From assembly GCF_005434965.1 (NCBI RefSeq), contig NZ_SKCI01000002.1, positions 1 through 64,000 of the forward strand: DNA of 64,000 bases, given 5' to 3'. The notes beneath the pieces are model-generated. The model saw nothing but the letters and a program-made list of their open reading frames with translations, was not told the origin of the DNA and did not search any database. Source of the DNA: Marimonas lutisalis. Lineage in GTDB: Bacteria > Pseudomonadota > Alphaproteobacteria > Rhodobacterales > Rhodobacteraceae. Below are positions 1-9,502 of the stretch, in pieces (the first letter of the stretch is position 1; each line of letters starts with the position of its first letter). A program made the translations under genes and the position numbers.

Positions 1-516
1 CGTGTCGCCATCGTCTGTGCCGATGAAATAGTCATCCTCGGTCGAAGTGGTGTTGCTGAAGCTGGTCAGCGGAATATCGACGCCCGGCGCAAATGCCCCC
101 GACGTGATCGCGCCGATATCGGTAATGCCGGTTTCAAGCGCGTTGAATTCGGCCACCGTGGTCGGAATGGTCAGCGGGTCGCCGCCGATGTTGAAATAAT
201 GATCAAGGCCCGTGGTGTTGTCCAGAATGGCCAGCATGTAGTGCGTGCCTTCCGAGGTGGTGATATACCCCAGCTGCACTTCAATATCTTCGGGCGTTTC
301 AGTGCCGTTCAGGAACGATGTCACCGGGTCCGTTTCCGGTGTCAGCTCGATATAAGGCAGCGGATCGAGCGGATCAGGGTCCGGTACGACAACGGAATAA
401 TTGATAACGGCAGGATCGCTTGTGAACGCCAGATCAAGCGTGGCCGGTCCAACAGAGGTGACATTGTCGAATTCATCACGCGCAACTGTGATGCCGGTAA
501 TGGTATAAGTTGTCAT
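1..516 (-). CDS. RTX-type calcium-binding secreted protein, N-terminal part (cut by window edge)
   Basis: The reading frame starts at an ATG on the minus strand (514-516) and runs 172 codons without a stop to position 1, so only the N-terminus is present. The first ~155 residues (beginning MTTYTITGITVARDEFDN) are acidic, lack cysteine, and resemble no catalytic family I recognise. The last visible residues, EDDYFIGTDDGDT, look like the entry into a GD-rich nonapeptide (RTX) repeat block. There is no N-terminal signal peptide, as expected for a type I secretion substrate. It is the third of three leftward RTX genes, 135 bp downstream of the previous stop. Assignment to the RTX group rests on the short repeat start and the context. 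Confidence 0.6.
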   Translation of the reverse strand, partial: MTTYTITGITVARDEFDNVTSVGPATLDLAFTSDPAVINYSVVVPDPDPLDPLPYIELTPETDPVTSFLNGTETPEDIEVQLGYITTSEGTHYMLAILDNTTGLDHYFNIGGDPLTIPTTVAEFNALETGITDIGAITSGAFAPGVDIPLTSFSNTTSTEDDYFIGTDDGDT

Positions 517-651
517 GGTGTCCCCAATTTCAATTTCTTCGTTCAAACTGCTTTGCAGCCGTACCCCAAGCGGTACCATACCGAATTCATGTGACAAACA
601 CCGCCCAGTTCACTTTTTCTCAAGTGACTGTCCGGAATACGAAAAAACCCT

Positions 652-2553
652 TCAGAAGATGAAATCTTCAGCCCCCAGATCACCCGGTGCGACCCCTTCC
701 AGCAGGATCGAACTGCTGCCACCGGTGATGATCAGAAGATCGGCGCCTTGCTGCGTGGCGGCCGCCTCGACATCCACGAAACTGTTCATCGTCGAAAGGC
801 CGGAGAAGTCTATCCTTTCGAGATCATTCGTCGCCTCGAAGTCGGTGATCACGTCGTCCCCGTGACCATCGGCAAAGACGAAGGTATCGTCGTTCTGATT
901 GCCCTGAATGGTATCATCGTCTTCGCCGCCGATAAGCAGGTCGTTGCCGCGACCGCCCAGCATCAGGTCCTTGCCCGTGCCGCCATCGATCGTGTCATCG
1001 TCGCGCCCGCCGCGCATGTTGTCATGGCCGCGTCGCCCGATCAGCAGGTCATTGCCATCGTCGCCGTTCATCCGGTCGCGGCCCTTGCCGGCGTCAAGTT
1101 CGTCGTTGCCGGCGCCTGCCTCCATCGTGTCGCGCCCCTTGCGAGCGCGGATGCGGTCATCGCCATCACCGGTGAAGATCGCATTGTCGGTCAGGTCGGT
1201 GCTGATGAAATCGTCGAAGGCCGTGCCGATCACACCTTCGACATCGACCACCCTGCCGGGATCCAGTTCGTTGAACGAATCGCCCGCGGCGGCCCGCGCG
1301 GTTCCGGCAGGGTTCAGGAAATCGACCCGCGCGCTTTCTGTTGCATCTGCATAGCTGACGTAGTCAAACCCGTCGCCTCCGCTCAGGTTGTCAGCTCCGA
1401 GGCCACCCGTCAGCGTGTCATCTCCGCCGCCGCCCAAGAGCGTGTCGTTGCCCGCGCCCCCGTCCAGCTGGTCGTTGTCGCCTTCGCCCGACAGGCTGTC
1501 ATCGCCGTCATTGCCAAGAACCGTATCGTCGCCCGCTCCGGCGGCGTATGTGTCGTTTCCCGCCAGAAGATCGATCGAGTCGGCACCCGATGTCCCGACG
1601 AGATTGTCTGCGCCCGTGGTCGGCGTCTCCCCATCCGGTATGCCAATTGCAATCAATGCCGCCGCGTCACTGAATGTTTCCGGGGCAATTCCAATCAGCT
1701 TAACCGACGCGCCATTCGGGAAGATCAGAACAACACTGCCCGACCCATCGTCGCTTACGGTGACGTCCGACACGTCGATCGGGTTTCCCGTCGCATCGGT
1801 CAAACCCGACACGTCCAGCCGGTCCTGCCCGGTATAGGTCCCGTCGTTGTTGTCGATCGGACCCTCGAAAAAACTTACAACATCATCCCCATCGCCGTCG
1901 GCAATAACGACCGTGTCAACTTCGCCATCATTGGCGCCCACTTCGATCTGGTCGGCGCCCGTGCCGCCGCTCACCGTGTCTGCGCCGCTCGACGTCACGA
2001 GCGAGTCATCGCCGTCCCCGCCCAGGACCAAGTCACTGTCGAAGCCCGAATAGATGGTATCATTGCCGCCGTTGGCTTCGATCGTGTCGGACCCGTAATT
2101 CCCGATGATAACCTCTGCTCCAGACGAGCCGACAACACTGTCATTGCCGGTGCCCATCTGGAATTCCTCGATCTCCGAGAAGGTCGTGATCGAGACACCA
2201 TCGCTCAGCGTGCCCGCCTCGGGCGCGGTGAAAAGAATGGTGATGTCATCGCTGATCGTCGAGAAATTGACGCGGTCGCCCTGACTGTCTTCTCCCGTCT
2301 CGCCGCCGATCAGCACATCGTTCTGCAGCGCGACATCAAGGAAGAACTCGTCGTCTCCCGATCCGCCATCGATCGTGTCGTCGCCGGTGCCCGCGTCGAT
2401 GCTGTCATCTCCGTCACCCGCAAGCACGCTATCGTCGTTCGAGCCATCGGAATGATCGTTGGCGTCTATCAGGTCCCCTTCCGGATCGCCGACATAGCTC
2501 AGATTGATGAGGTCATCGCCCAGCGTGCCCTCGACAACATACTGAAATGCCAT
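652..2553 (-). CDS. RTX hemolysin-type calcium-binding protein, type I secretion substrate
   Basis: This encodes about 633 residues if translation starts at the ATG at 2551-2553 (MAFQYVVEGTLGDD), preceded by AAGGAAA at good spacing; the frame stays open to 2664 but that extension has no ribosome site. Blocks of GGxGxDxLx nonapeptides occur near residues 30-90, 150-200, 340-400 and 440-560, the calcium-binding beta-roll signature. The C-terminal 70 residues (FVFADGHGDDVITDFE, ending GAEDFIF) match the C-terminal module typical of RTX proteins exported by an ABC/MFP/TolC system. No signal peptide is visible. The C-terminal ~220 residues are clearly paralogous to the next gene to the right. Its role (surface layer, adhesion or enzyme carrier) cannot be told from sequence. 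Confidence 0.85.
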   Translation of the reverse strand: MAFQYVVEGTLGDDLINLSYVGDPEGDLIDANDHSDGSNDDSVLAGDGDDSIDAGTGDDTIDGGSGDDEFFLDVALQNDVLIGGETGEDSQGDRVNFSTISDDITILFTAPEAGTLSDGVSITTFSEIEEFQMGTGNDSVVGSSGAEVIIGNYGSDTIEANGGNDTIYSGFDSDLVLGGDGDDSLVTSSGADTVSGGTGADQIEVGANDGEVDTVVIADGDGDDVVSFFEGPIDNNDGTYTGQDRLDVSGLTDATGNPIDVSDVTVSDDGSGSVVLIFPNGASVKLIGIAPETFSDAAALIAIGIPDGETPTTGADNLVGTSGADSIDLLAGNDTYAAGAGDDTVLGNDGDDSLSGEGDNDQLDGGAGNDTLLGGGGDDTLTGGLGADNLSGGDGFDYVSYADATESARVDFLNPAGTARAAAGDSFNELDPGRVVDVEGVIGTAFDDFISTDLTDNAIFTGDGDDRIRARKGRDTMEAGAGNDELDAGKGRDRMNGDDGNDLLIGRRGHDNMRGGRDDDTIDGGTGKDLMLGGRGNDLLIGGEDDDTIQGNQNDDTFVFADGHGDDVITDFEATNDLERIDFSGLSTMNSFVDVEAAATQQGADLLIITGGSSSILLEGVAPGDLGAEDFIF

Positions 2554-2687
2554 ATCGCTTTCCTTCGCGAATCTTGCGCCCACCCTCCTGTTACTCGCTA
2601 CCGAAAAAATCGTGCCCACACTAAGCGATACGGCCGAGAAATCAAAAGGAAGCCAACGAAACACTCTTTTTCTTTGTAAGCGACGCT

Positions 2688-5012
2688 TCAGAACACGAAA
2701 TCCGTGGGCGCCAGATCATCCAGCGCAAGCCACTCCAGCAAGATCGAGCTGCCAGGCCCGGTCACGATGCGAAGATGCGCGCCCTCCTGGCTGGCTGTCG
2801 CGATCACATCGGCAAATTCGCCGATGCCCGTCACTCCGGACAGGTCGATCCGCTCGCCGGGAATGTCCGGCTCGAAATCCTGCAACACGTCATGTCCGTG
2901 GCCATCGGCAAAGACGAACAGGTCGGCGCCTGCATCGCCAGACAGGCGGTCATCGCCTTCGCCGCCGATCAGGGTGTCCCGGCCGCGCCCACCGATCATG
3001 ATGTCGTTCTTCGTGCCACCGTCGAGCATATCGTTGCCCTTGCCGCCGCGCAGGTTGTCATGCCCGCGCCGGCCTTCCAGCCGGTCATCGCCGTCCTGGC
3101 CTTCGATCCGGTCGCGGCCCTTGCCGCCATTGAACCGGTCATCGCCATCCCCGCCAAAAAGCTTGTCCCGGTCCGAGCGTCCCAGCATCACGTCGCCGCC
3201 TACGCCACCCCAGAACCAGTTCGCCTGGTGATCGCCCGACAGCACATCGCCGAAGGCGGTGCCGATGATACTCTCGATGGAAATCAGCGTATCGTCCTGC
3301 ACCTCGCCCTCGTTCCTCGACGGGTCCAGCAGGTTGAGTTTCACCGCCTCGGAAAACTCCTCGAATGAAATCGCATCGCGGTTTTCATCGCCGTCATAGA
3401 TATCGGCCCCGCGCGACGCGACGAAGATATCAAGGCCGATATCGCCTGCCAGCCGGTCATCGCCAGGCGTGCCGTAGTGCATATAGGTCGCCTGCGGATC
3501 GACCGGCGGTTTCGAGACCATCACGTGGCCCAGGTCGATCCGGATGCGGGCGCCCACCTCGGCCACGTCCAGATCGGATCCGTCATGCGATACCAGCACC
3601 ACCGATTGCGTGCCGAACACGATCTCGAGCCGCCGGCCATTCGGGTTGAACGCAAGCTGGCCCAGGTCATACAGCATGAACCACCCCGACAGGTCGAGCC
3701 AGTCCTCGGCCACGTTGAAATCGTCCACCCGGCTGCTCTGCGCCCAGCCGACGACGAAACGGTCGGCGCCGTCATCGCCGCGCAGCCTGTCCTCGATCCC
3801 GCCGGCAATCACGATGTCATCGCCAACGCCACCGATCAGCGTGTTCGCCCCGCCCGGGCCACCCCACAGCACGTCGTCGCCCGCAGTGCCCTGCACGGTC
3901 GCGTTGTCCGTGCCGCCCTGGCGCATTTCGCCCGTTTGGCCCAGGTCGAGCTGCAACTCGGCCAGCCCCTCTTCGGCCTCGCTGCCGGCAAACACATGCA
4001 GGGTGTTGCCCTGCACCGCCGCGGCCAGGCCGCCGATATTGTCCAGCGGCAGGTCCAACCGGTCTGCCATGCTCAGGTGATGCAGCAGCCTGCCATTCGG
4101 CAACAGCTCCAACAGGCTCAGCCCGTCATCGCGGCCCGCGGCGAGCACGAAAACCCGCTCCCCGGCGGTGACCACGGCCATTTCGGTGATCTGTTCAAAC
4201 CGCGTATTGCGCCCGTCCAGAACGTGATCGCGCGCCACCAGCGCGCCGTCCGCCTGCAGCTCGACCACGCTGATCGAGCTGCTGCCCGGTGCGGCGACCA
4301 GCACATACTGCACCCCGCCCAGTTCGACACTGCGCAGGATGTCGGGCCGCGCCAGGCCCAGCCCCTGTTCCGGGCCGGCGACATCCACGGCGCTCAGCGC
4401 GCCGCTGGCCTCCATCACGTAGGACCGCACCGCGCCTTCGGCGACATCCGCCACCAGAACCACCGGCGTGCCGCCCACCATGACCGTCTCAAAAGCGCCC
4501 GCCGCGCCATCCAGCGTGACGGTCTGCACATGACTTGCCAGCGGCCAGTTATCCAGCCGCTGCACGGTGAACCCCTGTTGCCCGTATTGCGCGGTGATCA
4601 GCAGCGTTGCCCCGCTCTCCAGCGTCACCGCCGCCGCCTCGGTCATCGCCGTGGTCAGGCCCGACGCGGGCACGAAAAACACCTGCTGCCCGATCCCGCC
4701 GTCGGGCTCGATGGTGTAAGAGGCAAGGTTTTCGCGCGAAGCGCCCATCGAAAATGCCACCGGTCCGGCGCCGGTGTCGATCAGTTCGATCGCGTCGGGC
4801 GGCAGGCTTCCGCCGGCAATGGCCTGAAAATCGAAAGGTCCCGCAGGGGCGCCGGAGTCAAGCACGGTAAAGGTGCTAACACTGCCTAAAACACGCTCTG
4901 TTGCCAGCAGGACCCACTGCGTGCCGAACAGCCGCAGGTCCAGATCGCTGACCCCGGTAAAGGGCAGTGCCTGCGCCTGCGCAAACACCCGGACAGTTCC
5001 CAATTCCACCAC
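2688..5012 (-). CDS. RTX calcium-binding protein with beta-propeller-like N-terminal half
   Basis: This encodes 774 residues from a GTG start at 5010-5012; an in-frame stop lies just upstream at 5022-5024 and a GAGG motif sits 7 nt before the GTG. Residues 1-365 lack RTX repeats and show a repeated hydrophobic-strand pattern with motifs such as GGTPVVLVADVAEG and GGVQYVLVAAPGSSS, suggesting a beta-propeller (inference). RTX nonapeptides follow at about 370-440 and 520-690. The C-terminus (FVFADGHGHDVLQDFE to APTDFVF) is a type I secretion module nearly superimposable on the neighbour at 652-2553. No signal peptide is seen. The gene diverges from pxpB across about 215 bp that must carry both promoters. 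Confidence 0.85.
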   Translation of the reverse strand: MVELGTVRVFAQAQALPFTGVSDLDLRLFGTQWVLLATERVLGSVSTFTVLDSGAPAGPFDFQAIAGGSLPPDAIELIDTGAGPVAFSMGASRENLASYTIEPDGGIGQQVFFVPASGLTTAMTEAAAVTLESGATLLITAQYGQQGFTVQRLDNWPLASHVQTVTLDGAAGAFETVMVGGTPVVLVADVAEGAVRSYVMEASGALSAVDVAGPEQGLGLARPDILRSVELGGVQYVLVAAPGSSSISVVELQADGALVARDHVLDGRNTRFEQITEMAVVTAGERVFVLAAGRDDGLSLLELLPNGRLLHHLSMADRLDLPLDNIGGLAAAVQGNTLHVFAGSEAEEGLAELQLDLGQTGEMRQGGTDNATVQGTAGDDVLWGGPGGANTLIGGVGDDIVIAGGIEDRLRGDDGADRFVVGWAQSSRVDDFNVAEDWLDLSGWFMLYDLGQLAFNPNGRRLEIVFGTQSVVLVSHDGSDLDVAEVGARIRIDLGHVMVSKPPVDPQATYMHYGTPGDDRLAGDIGLDIFVASRGADIYDGDENRDAISFEEFSEAVKLNLLDPSRNEGEVQDDTLISIESIIGTAFGDVLSGDHQANWFWGGVGGDVMLGRSDRDKLFGGDGDDRFNGGKGRDRIEGQDGDDRLEGRRGHDNLRGGKGNDMLDGGTKNDIMIGGRGRDTLIGGEGDDRLSGDAGADLFVFADGHGHDVLQDFEPDIPGERIDLSGVTGIGEFADVIATASQEGAHLRIVTGPGSSILLEWLALDDLAPTDFVF

Positions 5013-5226
5013 GACGCGGCCTCATCTTCCCATGGCTTCGCACGCGGAAGGATGACCGCAGAACCGCGGTTGCCAACGGTATGGCATTGGGACAATTTCT
5101 TGGCTCTCGCCGACAATTTTGCACGTGTTTTACCCGCCACGCCTGCCCGACATTGACCATTGCCGCCTCAGCGCGTTAGCTCGGAACAGACGCCCAGCGC
5201 CACCGCCCGCGGAAGGACCACAGCAA

Positions 5227-5979
5227 ATGCCGCCCGAGCCCAGACCCGATCAGCCGATCATCGCGCCCCTGGGGGCCGACGGTCTGCTCGTGCGGTTCTC
5301 GGCCCGGCTCGAAGATACGGCCAACCGCGCGGTCCTGGCCTTTGCCGGCGCGCTCGATGCCGATCCGCCGGCGGGCGTGGCCGAAATCTCCACCGCGCTG
5401 GCCTCGGTCTATGTCCGCTTCATCCCCGGTGAAACGCACCGCGCCACCCTGGCGGAGGAACTTGAAAAACGTCTTGCCGCGCGCGACTGGACGGCGCCGG
5501 GCGATACCGGCAAATCCCGCCACTGGCATATCCCCACCGCCTTTGGCGGCGATCACGGCCCGCAGCTTGCCGAAACCGCCGCGCTTCTCGACATGCGCGA
5601 GGATCAGGCCGTGGCCGATCTGGTCGCCCATCCCGTGCGGGTGCTGGCCATCGGCTTTGCCCCCGGGCAGCCCTATCTCGGCATGCTGCCCGAACGGTGG
5701 GATATTCCCCGCCTGCAGGAAATCACACCCTCGATCCCGGCCTGCGCGCTGGTCGTCGCGGTGCGGCAGCTGATCGTCTTTACCGCCAGCACGCCCACCG
5801 GCTGGCGCCATATCGGGCAGACCGCGTTCCGGAACTTCCGCGCCGATGCCGATCAGCCCTTTCCGCTGCTGCCGGGTGACGTGCTGCATTTCGCCCCCGT
5901 CTCGGCCGAGGAATTCGACCGCATCCAGCGCTCGGATACCGATGGCTCGGGCGGCGCGCGTCTGGTGGTGAAGCCATGA
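5227..5979 (+). CDS. pxpB: 5-oxoprolinase subunit PxpB (allophanate hydrolase subunit 1 family)
   Basis: PxpB works with PxpC and PxpA in ATP-dependent hydrolysis of 5-oxoproline (pyroglutamate) to glutamate in the cytoplasm. The product is 250 residues from the ATG at 5227, preceded by GGAAGGA; the frame is open further upstream to 5119 but without a ribosome site. The family motif GFAPGQPYLGML is present around residue 145, and the length fits the KipI/PxpB family. The stop overlaps the pxpC start by 4 bp (ATGA), so the genes are translationally coupled. The B-C-A order with tight spacing is the bacterial 5-oxoprolinase operon. An allophanate or other biotin-dependent role is less likely because a LamB/YcsF gene follows. 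Confidence 0.9.
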   Translation: MPPEPRPDQPIIAPLGADGLLVRFSARLEDTANRAVLAFAGALDADPPAGVAEISTALASVYVRFIPGETHRATLAEELEKRLAARDWTAPGDTGKSRHWHIPTAFGGDHGPQLAETAALLDMREDQAVADLVAHPVRVLAIGFAPGQPYLGMLPERWDIPRLQEITPSIPACALVVAVRQLIVFTASTPTGWRHIGQTAFRNFRADADQPFPLLPGDVLHFAPVSAEEFDRIQRSDTDGSGGARLVVKP

Positions 5980-6998
5980 CCGGCACGCTGACCATCCACC
6001 GCGCCGGCCCGTCGATGTCGGTGCAGGACCTGGGCCGCAACGGCACGCTGCGGCTGGGCCTGTCGCGCGGCGGCGCCGCCGACCGCCTCGCCCTGGCCGA
6101 GGCCGCGGCGCTTCTGGGCCAGCGCGAACAGCAGGCGGCCATCGAAATGGCGGGCATGGGCGGGCGCTTCTCGGTGGATCAGCCCACCCGCATCGCGCTG
6201 ACCGGCGCGCCGATGCGCGCCACGGTCGACGGCGAAACGCTGGCCTGGAATGCCTCGCACCTGCTCATGCCCGGGGCGCTGCTCGATATCGGGCCGGCCA
6301 CCGCGGGCGTTTACGGCTACCTGTCGCTGGCCGGCGGGCTTGATACGCCGGTGGTGCTGGGCAGCCGCTCGGCCCACCTGACAACCGGGCTGGGCCACCG
6401 CCTGACCGATGGCGAAACCCTGCCGTTTGCCCCCGATGCGCACCCGGCCGATCCGCCGATGATCCTGGCGTCCGACAATCGCTTCTCAGGCGGCGATATC
6501 CGCATCATGGAAGGCCCGCAAACCAGTCTCTATTCCAGCGCTATTCGCGAAAGGTTTGCCGCCACCACCTTCCATCGCTCGACCCATGGCAACCGCCAGG
6601 GCGTGAAGCTCGATTTCGAAGGCGAACCGTTCCAGGCCGAGGGCCAGCTTGGTATCGTCTCCGATGTCATCATCCCCGGCGATATCCAGATGACCGGCGA
6701 TGGCATCCCCTTCGTACTGCTGCCCGAATGCCAGACCATCGGCGGCTATCCCCGCATGGGCGCGGTCATCCCCGCCGATCTGCCGCGCGTGGCCCAGGCC
6801 GCCCCGGGCGCACCGCTGCGCTTTCACTTCGTTACCGCCGACCAGGCCGAGGCCAGTTTCGAAACCCCCGCCGCGATGCTCAGGCGCCTGCGCGCCCAGG
6901 TCCAGCCGCGCATCCGCAACCCGCATGACATCGCCGACCTGCTCAGCTATCAACTGATCAGCGGCGCCACCGCGGGCGACGATCTTGAAGGAGAATGA
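5976..6998 (+). CDS. pxpC: 5-oxoprolinase subunit PxpC (allophanate hydrolase subunit 2 family)
   Basis: This encodes 340 residues, the usual size for the AHS2/PxpC family, which forms the carboxyltransferase-like partner of PxpB. The N-terminal segment RAGPSMSVQDLGRNGT, with a following GLSRGGAADRLAL, matches the family hallmark (PG..xVQDLGR.G...G...GG..D). Its ATG overlaps the pxpB stop by 4 bp, and pxpA starts one base after its stop. Together the three genes should make the PxpBC complex that acts with PxpA on 5-oxoproline. No truncation or missing segment is visible. Confidence 0.9.
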   Translation: MTGTLTIHRAGPSMSVQDLGRNGTLRLGLSRGGAADRLALAEAAALLGQREQQAAIEMAGMGGRFSVDQPTRIALTGAPMRATVDGETLAWNASHLLMPGALLDIGPATAGVYGYLSLAGGLDTPVVLGSRSAHLTTGLGHRLTDGETLPFAPDAHPADPPMILASDNRFSGGDIRIMEGPQTSLYSSAIRERFAATTFHRSTHGNRQGVKLDFEGEPFQAEGQLGIVSDVIIPGDIQMTGDGIPFVLLPECQTIGGYPRMGAVIPADLPRVAQAAPGAPLRFHFVTADQAEASFETPAAMLRRLRAQVQPRIRNPHDIADLLSYQLISGATAGDDLEGE

Positions 6999-6999
6999 C

Positions 7000-7758
7000 A
7001 TGGTCACCACCGTCGATCTGAACTCGGACATGGGCGAAGGGTATGGCCCGTGGAAAATGGGCGATGACGCGGCGCTTCTCGATATCGTCACCTCGGCCAA
7101 TATCGCCTGCGGCATGCACGCAGGCGATCCGCACGTGATGGCGCGCACCATGAAAATGGCGCTGGACAAGGGCGTGGGCATCGGCGCGCATCCCGGTTTC
7201 GACGATCTGCACGGCTTTGGCCGTCACCGCCTGAAACGCACGCCAGAGGAACTGACCAACCTCGTCACCTATCAGCTGGGCGCGGCCCAGGCGATGGCGC
7301 GCGCGATGGGCGGACAGGTGCGGCACCTGAAACTCCACGGCGCGCTGGCCAACATGTGTTCCGAAGATCTGGACATGGCGCGCACCTGCTACAGCGCCGC
7401 GCTGGCCGTCGATCCCGATATAGTCGTCATGGTGCTGGCCGGCACCCAGCAGCAGCGCGCGATGGAGGAGCTGGGCGGCACATGGGCCGGTGAAATCTTT
7501 GCCGACCGCGCCTATAACGACGACGCAACGCTTGTCGACCGCTCGTTGCCCGGCGCCGTGCTGCACGATGCCGCCACGGCCGCGCCGCGCATCCTGAAAA
7601 TGTTGCAAGAGGACGCGATCATCGCCGAATCCGGCAAGCGCATCCCGGCCCGGATCAACACGATCTGCCTGCATTCCGACACGCCCGAAGCGGTCGAGAT
7701 GGCGCGCGAGCTGCGCCGCCTGCTAACCGAGGCCGGCGTGACCCTCGAAAAACTCTGA
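7000..7758 (+). CDS. pxpA: 5-oxoprolinase subunit PxpA (LamB/YcsF family)
   Basis: This encodes 252 residues starting at the ATG at 7000, with AAGGAGA 7 nt upstream; an earlier in-frame start at 6985 overlaps pxpC and is not needed. The N-terminus VDLNSDMGEGYGPWKMGDD and the segment SANIACGMHAGDP are the signature of the LamB/YcsF family, whose members are the 5-oxoprolinase A subunit. Conserved acidic and histidine residues in these motifs are intact. It is the last gene of the pxpB-pxpC-pxpA operon; the next gene begins 66 bp later with its own strong ribosome site, so it may be co-transcribed. Confidence 0.92.
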   Translation: MVTTVDLNSDMGEGYGPWKMGDDAALLDIVTSANIACGMHAGDPHVMARTMKMALDKGVGIGAHPGFDDLHGFGRHRLKRTPEELTNLVTYQLGAAQAMARAMGGQVRHLKLHGALANMCSEDLDMARTCYSAALAVDPDIVVMVLAGTQQQRAMEELGGTWAGEIFADRAYNDDATLVDRSLPGAVLHDAATAAPRILKMLQEDAIIAESGKRIPARINTICLHSDTPEAVEMARELRRLLTEAGVTLEKL

Positions 7759-7824
7759 CGGCGCGTTCCATTTGCCGCACACCCCCCGCGTTGCTAGCCT
7801 CTCCGCAAAGCCAGGGGAGGAAAG

Positions 7825-8565
7825 ATGATGGCGAAACTTACCGGAAAACGCGTCTGGATCACCGGTGGCGGCACCGGCATCGGCGAGGCATCGGCCCTCG
7901 CCCTGGCGCAATCTGGGGCCGAGGTCTTCGTTTCGGGCCGCCGGATGGAGCCACTGCAGGCCGTGGTCGACAAGATCACCGCACAGGGCGGCACCGCCCA
8001 TGCGCTGCCGCTTGACGTCACCGATGCCGACGCGGTGCAGGCCGCCGCGGATGAGATCGGGCAGGTCGATATCCTCGTCGCCTCTGCCGGGCTCAACATT
8101 CCCACCCGTGCGCTCGATACGGTCTCGGCGAAAGATTGGGAATTCGTCGTCGATGTGAACCTCAACGGCGTGTTCTATCCGTGCCACGCGCTCCTGCCGG
8201 GCATGCGCGAACGCGGCGATGGCCAGCTGATCCTGATCTCGTCCTGGGCCGGGCGCTACGGCTCACGCATGACGGGCGCGGCCTACAACACCACGAAACG
8301 CGCCCTGATCGCGCTGAACGAATCGATCAACGACGAATCCGGCGCCTTCGGCATCCGCTCGACCGTCATCATGCCCGGCGAGGTGGTGACACCGATCCTC
8401 GACAAACGGCCCAAGCCGGTCAGCGATGACCAAAAAGCCCGCATGCTCCAGGCCGAGGACCTGGGCGAAACCGTGCGCTTTGTCGCCGAAATGCCGCCCC
8501 GCGCCTGCATCAACGAAGTTCTGATTTCCCCCACCTGGAACCGCTTCTACCAGGGGCTCGACTAG
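7825..8565 (+). CDS. Short-chain dehydrogenase/reductase (SDR family)
   Basis: This encodes 246 residues of a classical SDR. The cofactor motif TGGGTGIG lies near residues 14-21, an NxG-type segment (VDVNLNGVF) near 110, the catalytic Ser in LISSWAGRYGS near 137, and YNTTK (Tyr-x-x-x-Lys) near 152. The start is one of two adjacent ATGs (7825 or 7828); GGGGAGG at 7814-7820 spaces better to the second. It is a cytosolic NAD(P)-dependent oxidoreductase of unknown substrate. It follows the pxp operon on the same strand and ends convergently with the alpha/beta hydrolase, overlapping it by 4 bp. Confidence 0.85.
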   Translation: MMAKLTGKRVWITGGGTGIGEASALALAQSGAEVFVSGRRMEPLQAVVDKITAQGGTAHALPLDVTDADAVQAAADEIGQVDILVASAGLNIPTRALDTVSAKDWEFVVDVNLNGVFYPCHALLPGMRERGDGQLILISSWAGRYGSRMTGAAYNTTKRALIALNESINDESGAFGIRSTVIMPGEVVTPILDKRPKPVSDDQKARMLQAEDLGETVRFVAEMPPRACINEVLISPTWNRFYQGLD

Positions 8566-9422
8566 GGCCCAGGCGTCACCAACGCGCCCTCGGGCCAATG
8601 CGCGCCAGGGGCGGCAAGTCCCAGAACCTCCTCCAGCATCCCGGTATAGCTCTCCGGATGCGTCAGGTAGGGAAAATGCGTGCCCGTCTCAAAGCGAAAC
8701 GCACGGGCAGGGCGCAGCGCCGCACGCACGGCCTCGCGCATTTCCGGCGTGATCAGGTGGTCATCGCCGCTTTCGACGGTGAAAATCCGGTCCGGTGAAA
8801 GGCTCTGCTCCGGTAGGGGCAGCGCATGTTTCAACGCCTTCAGCCGCGCGCGCATCTCGTCCTCGGGAATGCGTCCTTCGACCTCACGCACCAGCAGTGC
8901 CGCCAGTTCTCCGACCACCCCCGGCGCATCGCGCAGCGCCGCAAGGCCGTTCAGGAACCCGGCGCGCAGATCGTCGATCGGCACGGCGTCCAGATCCAGC
9001 GCATAGGGCGGTACCGTCCCAATCCCCTGGACCGACGCGAGCGTATTCGCCGCGACCAGCCCGCCGAAGACCTGGGGAAATTCCGCCACCGCCCGCTGCG
9101 CCACGTAACCGCCAAGGGATGAGCCCAGCAGCACCGCGTTCTCCATGCCCTCGTCGCGGGCAAAACCGGCCACATCCGCGGCCCAGTCCTCAAGCGTACC
9201 GCTGCCCGGATAGCTCAGCGCCACCACCCGCGCCCGCCCGGCCAGCGCCCGGGTCTGGTGAAAAAAGATATCCGCCCGCCCCAGCGTGCCCGGCAGCAGG
9301 ATCAGCGCCGGGCCATCTTCGCCCGTGCGGATCATGCCCCAGTGCCGCCCGCCGCGCGGTCTCGGCTCTTCGGCGTGCTCCTGCGTGAATGCCTCGCGTT
9401 TCTCGATCAGCGTCTGCATCAT
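8562..9422 (-). CDS. Alpha/beta-fold hydrolase
   Basis: This encodes 286 residues from ATG 9420-9422 (a second ATG follows at once), with GGGGAGAGGG upstream; the open frame extends to 9653 but that part reads through a tRNA remnant and is spurious. The nucleophile elbow LLGSSLGGYVAQ gives a Gly-x-Ser-x-Gly-type serine, and FETGTHFPYLTHPE supplies the likely catalytic histidine. The oxyanion region is LILLPGTLG. The substrate is unknown. It is the last backbone gene before the island; before insertion it would have stood beside tRNA-Thr and hemY. Confidence 0.75.
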   Translation of the reverse strand: MMQTLIEKREAFTQEHAEEPRPRGGRHWGMIRTGEDGPALILLPGTLGRADIFFHQTRALAGRARVVALSYPGSGTLEDWAADVAGFARDEGMENAVLLGSSLGGYVAQRAVAEFPQVFGGLVAANTLASVQGIGTVPPYALDLDAVPIDDLRAGFLNGLAALRDAPGVVGELAALLVREVEGRIPEDEMRARLKALKHALPLPEQSLSPDRIFTVESGDDHLITPEMREAVRAALRPARAFRFETGTHFPYLTHPESYTGMLEEVLGLAAPGAHWPEGALVTPGP

Positions 9423-9502
9423 CGCCCTCTCCCCGGTTGGCCCAAAGCATAGACCACCACCGCGCGTCCGCCACGCTCGGACTTCCGGCTTTTCTGGAAA
9501 CG

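Noticed and set aside
748-2679. Long rightward open frame of 643 codons
   Set aside because: It lies antisense to an RTX gene; the repeated GD-rich codons of RTX repeats keep the opposite strand open. No ribosome site and no known domain.
3477-4889. Rightward open frame of 470 codons
   Set aside because: Antisense to the 774-residue RTX gene, same cause; His/Gln/Arg-rich translation with no domain.
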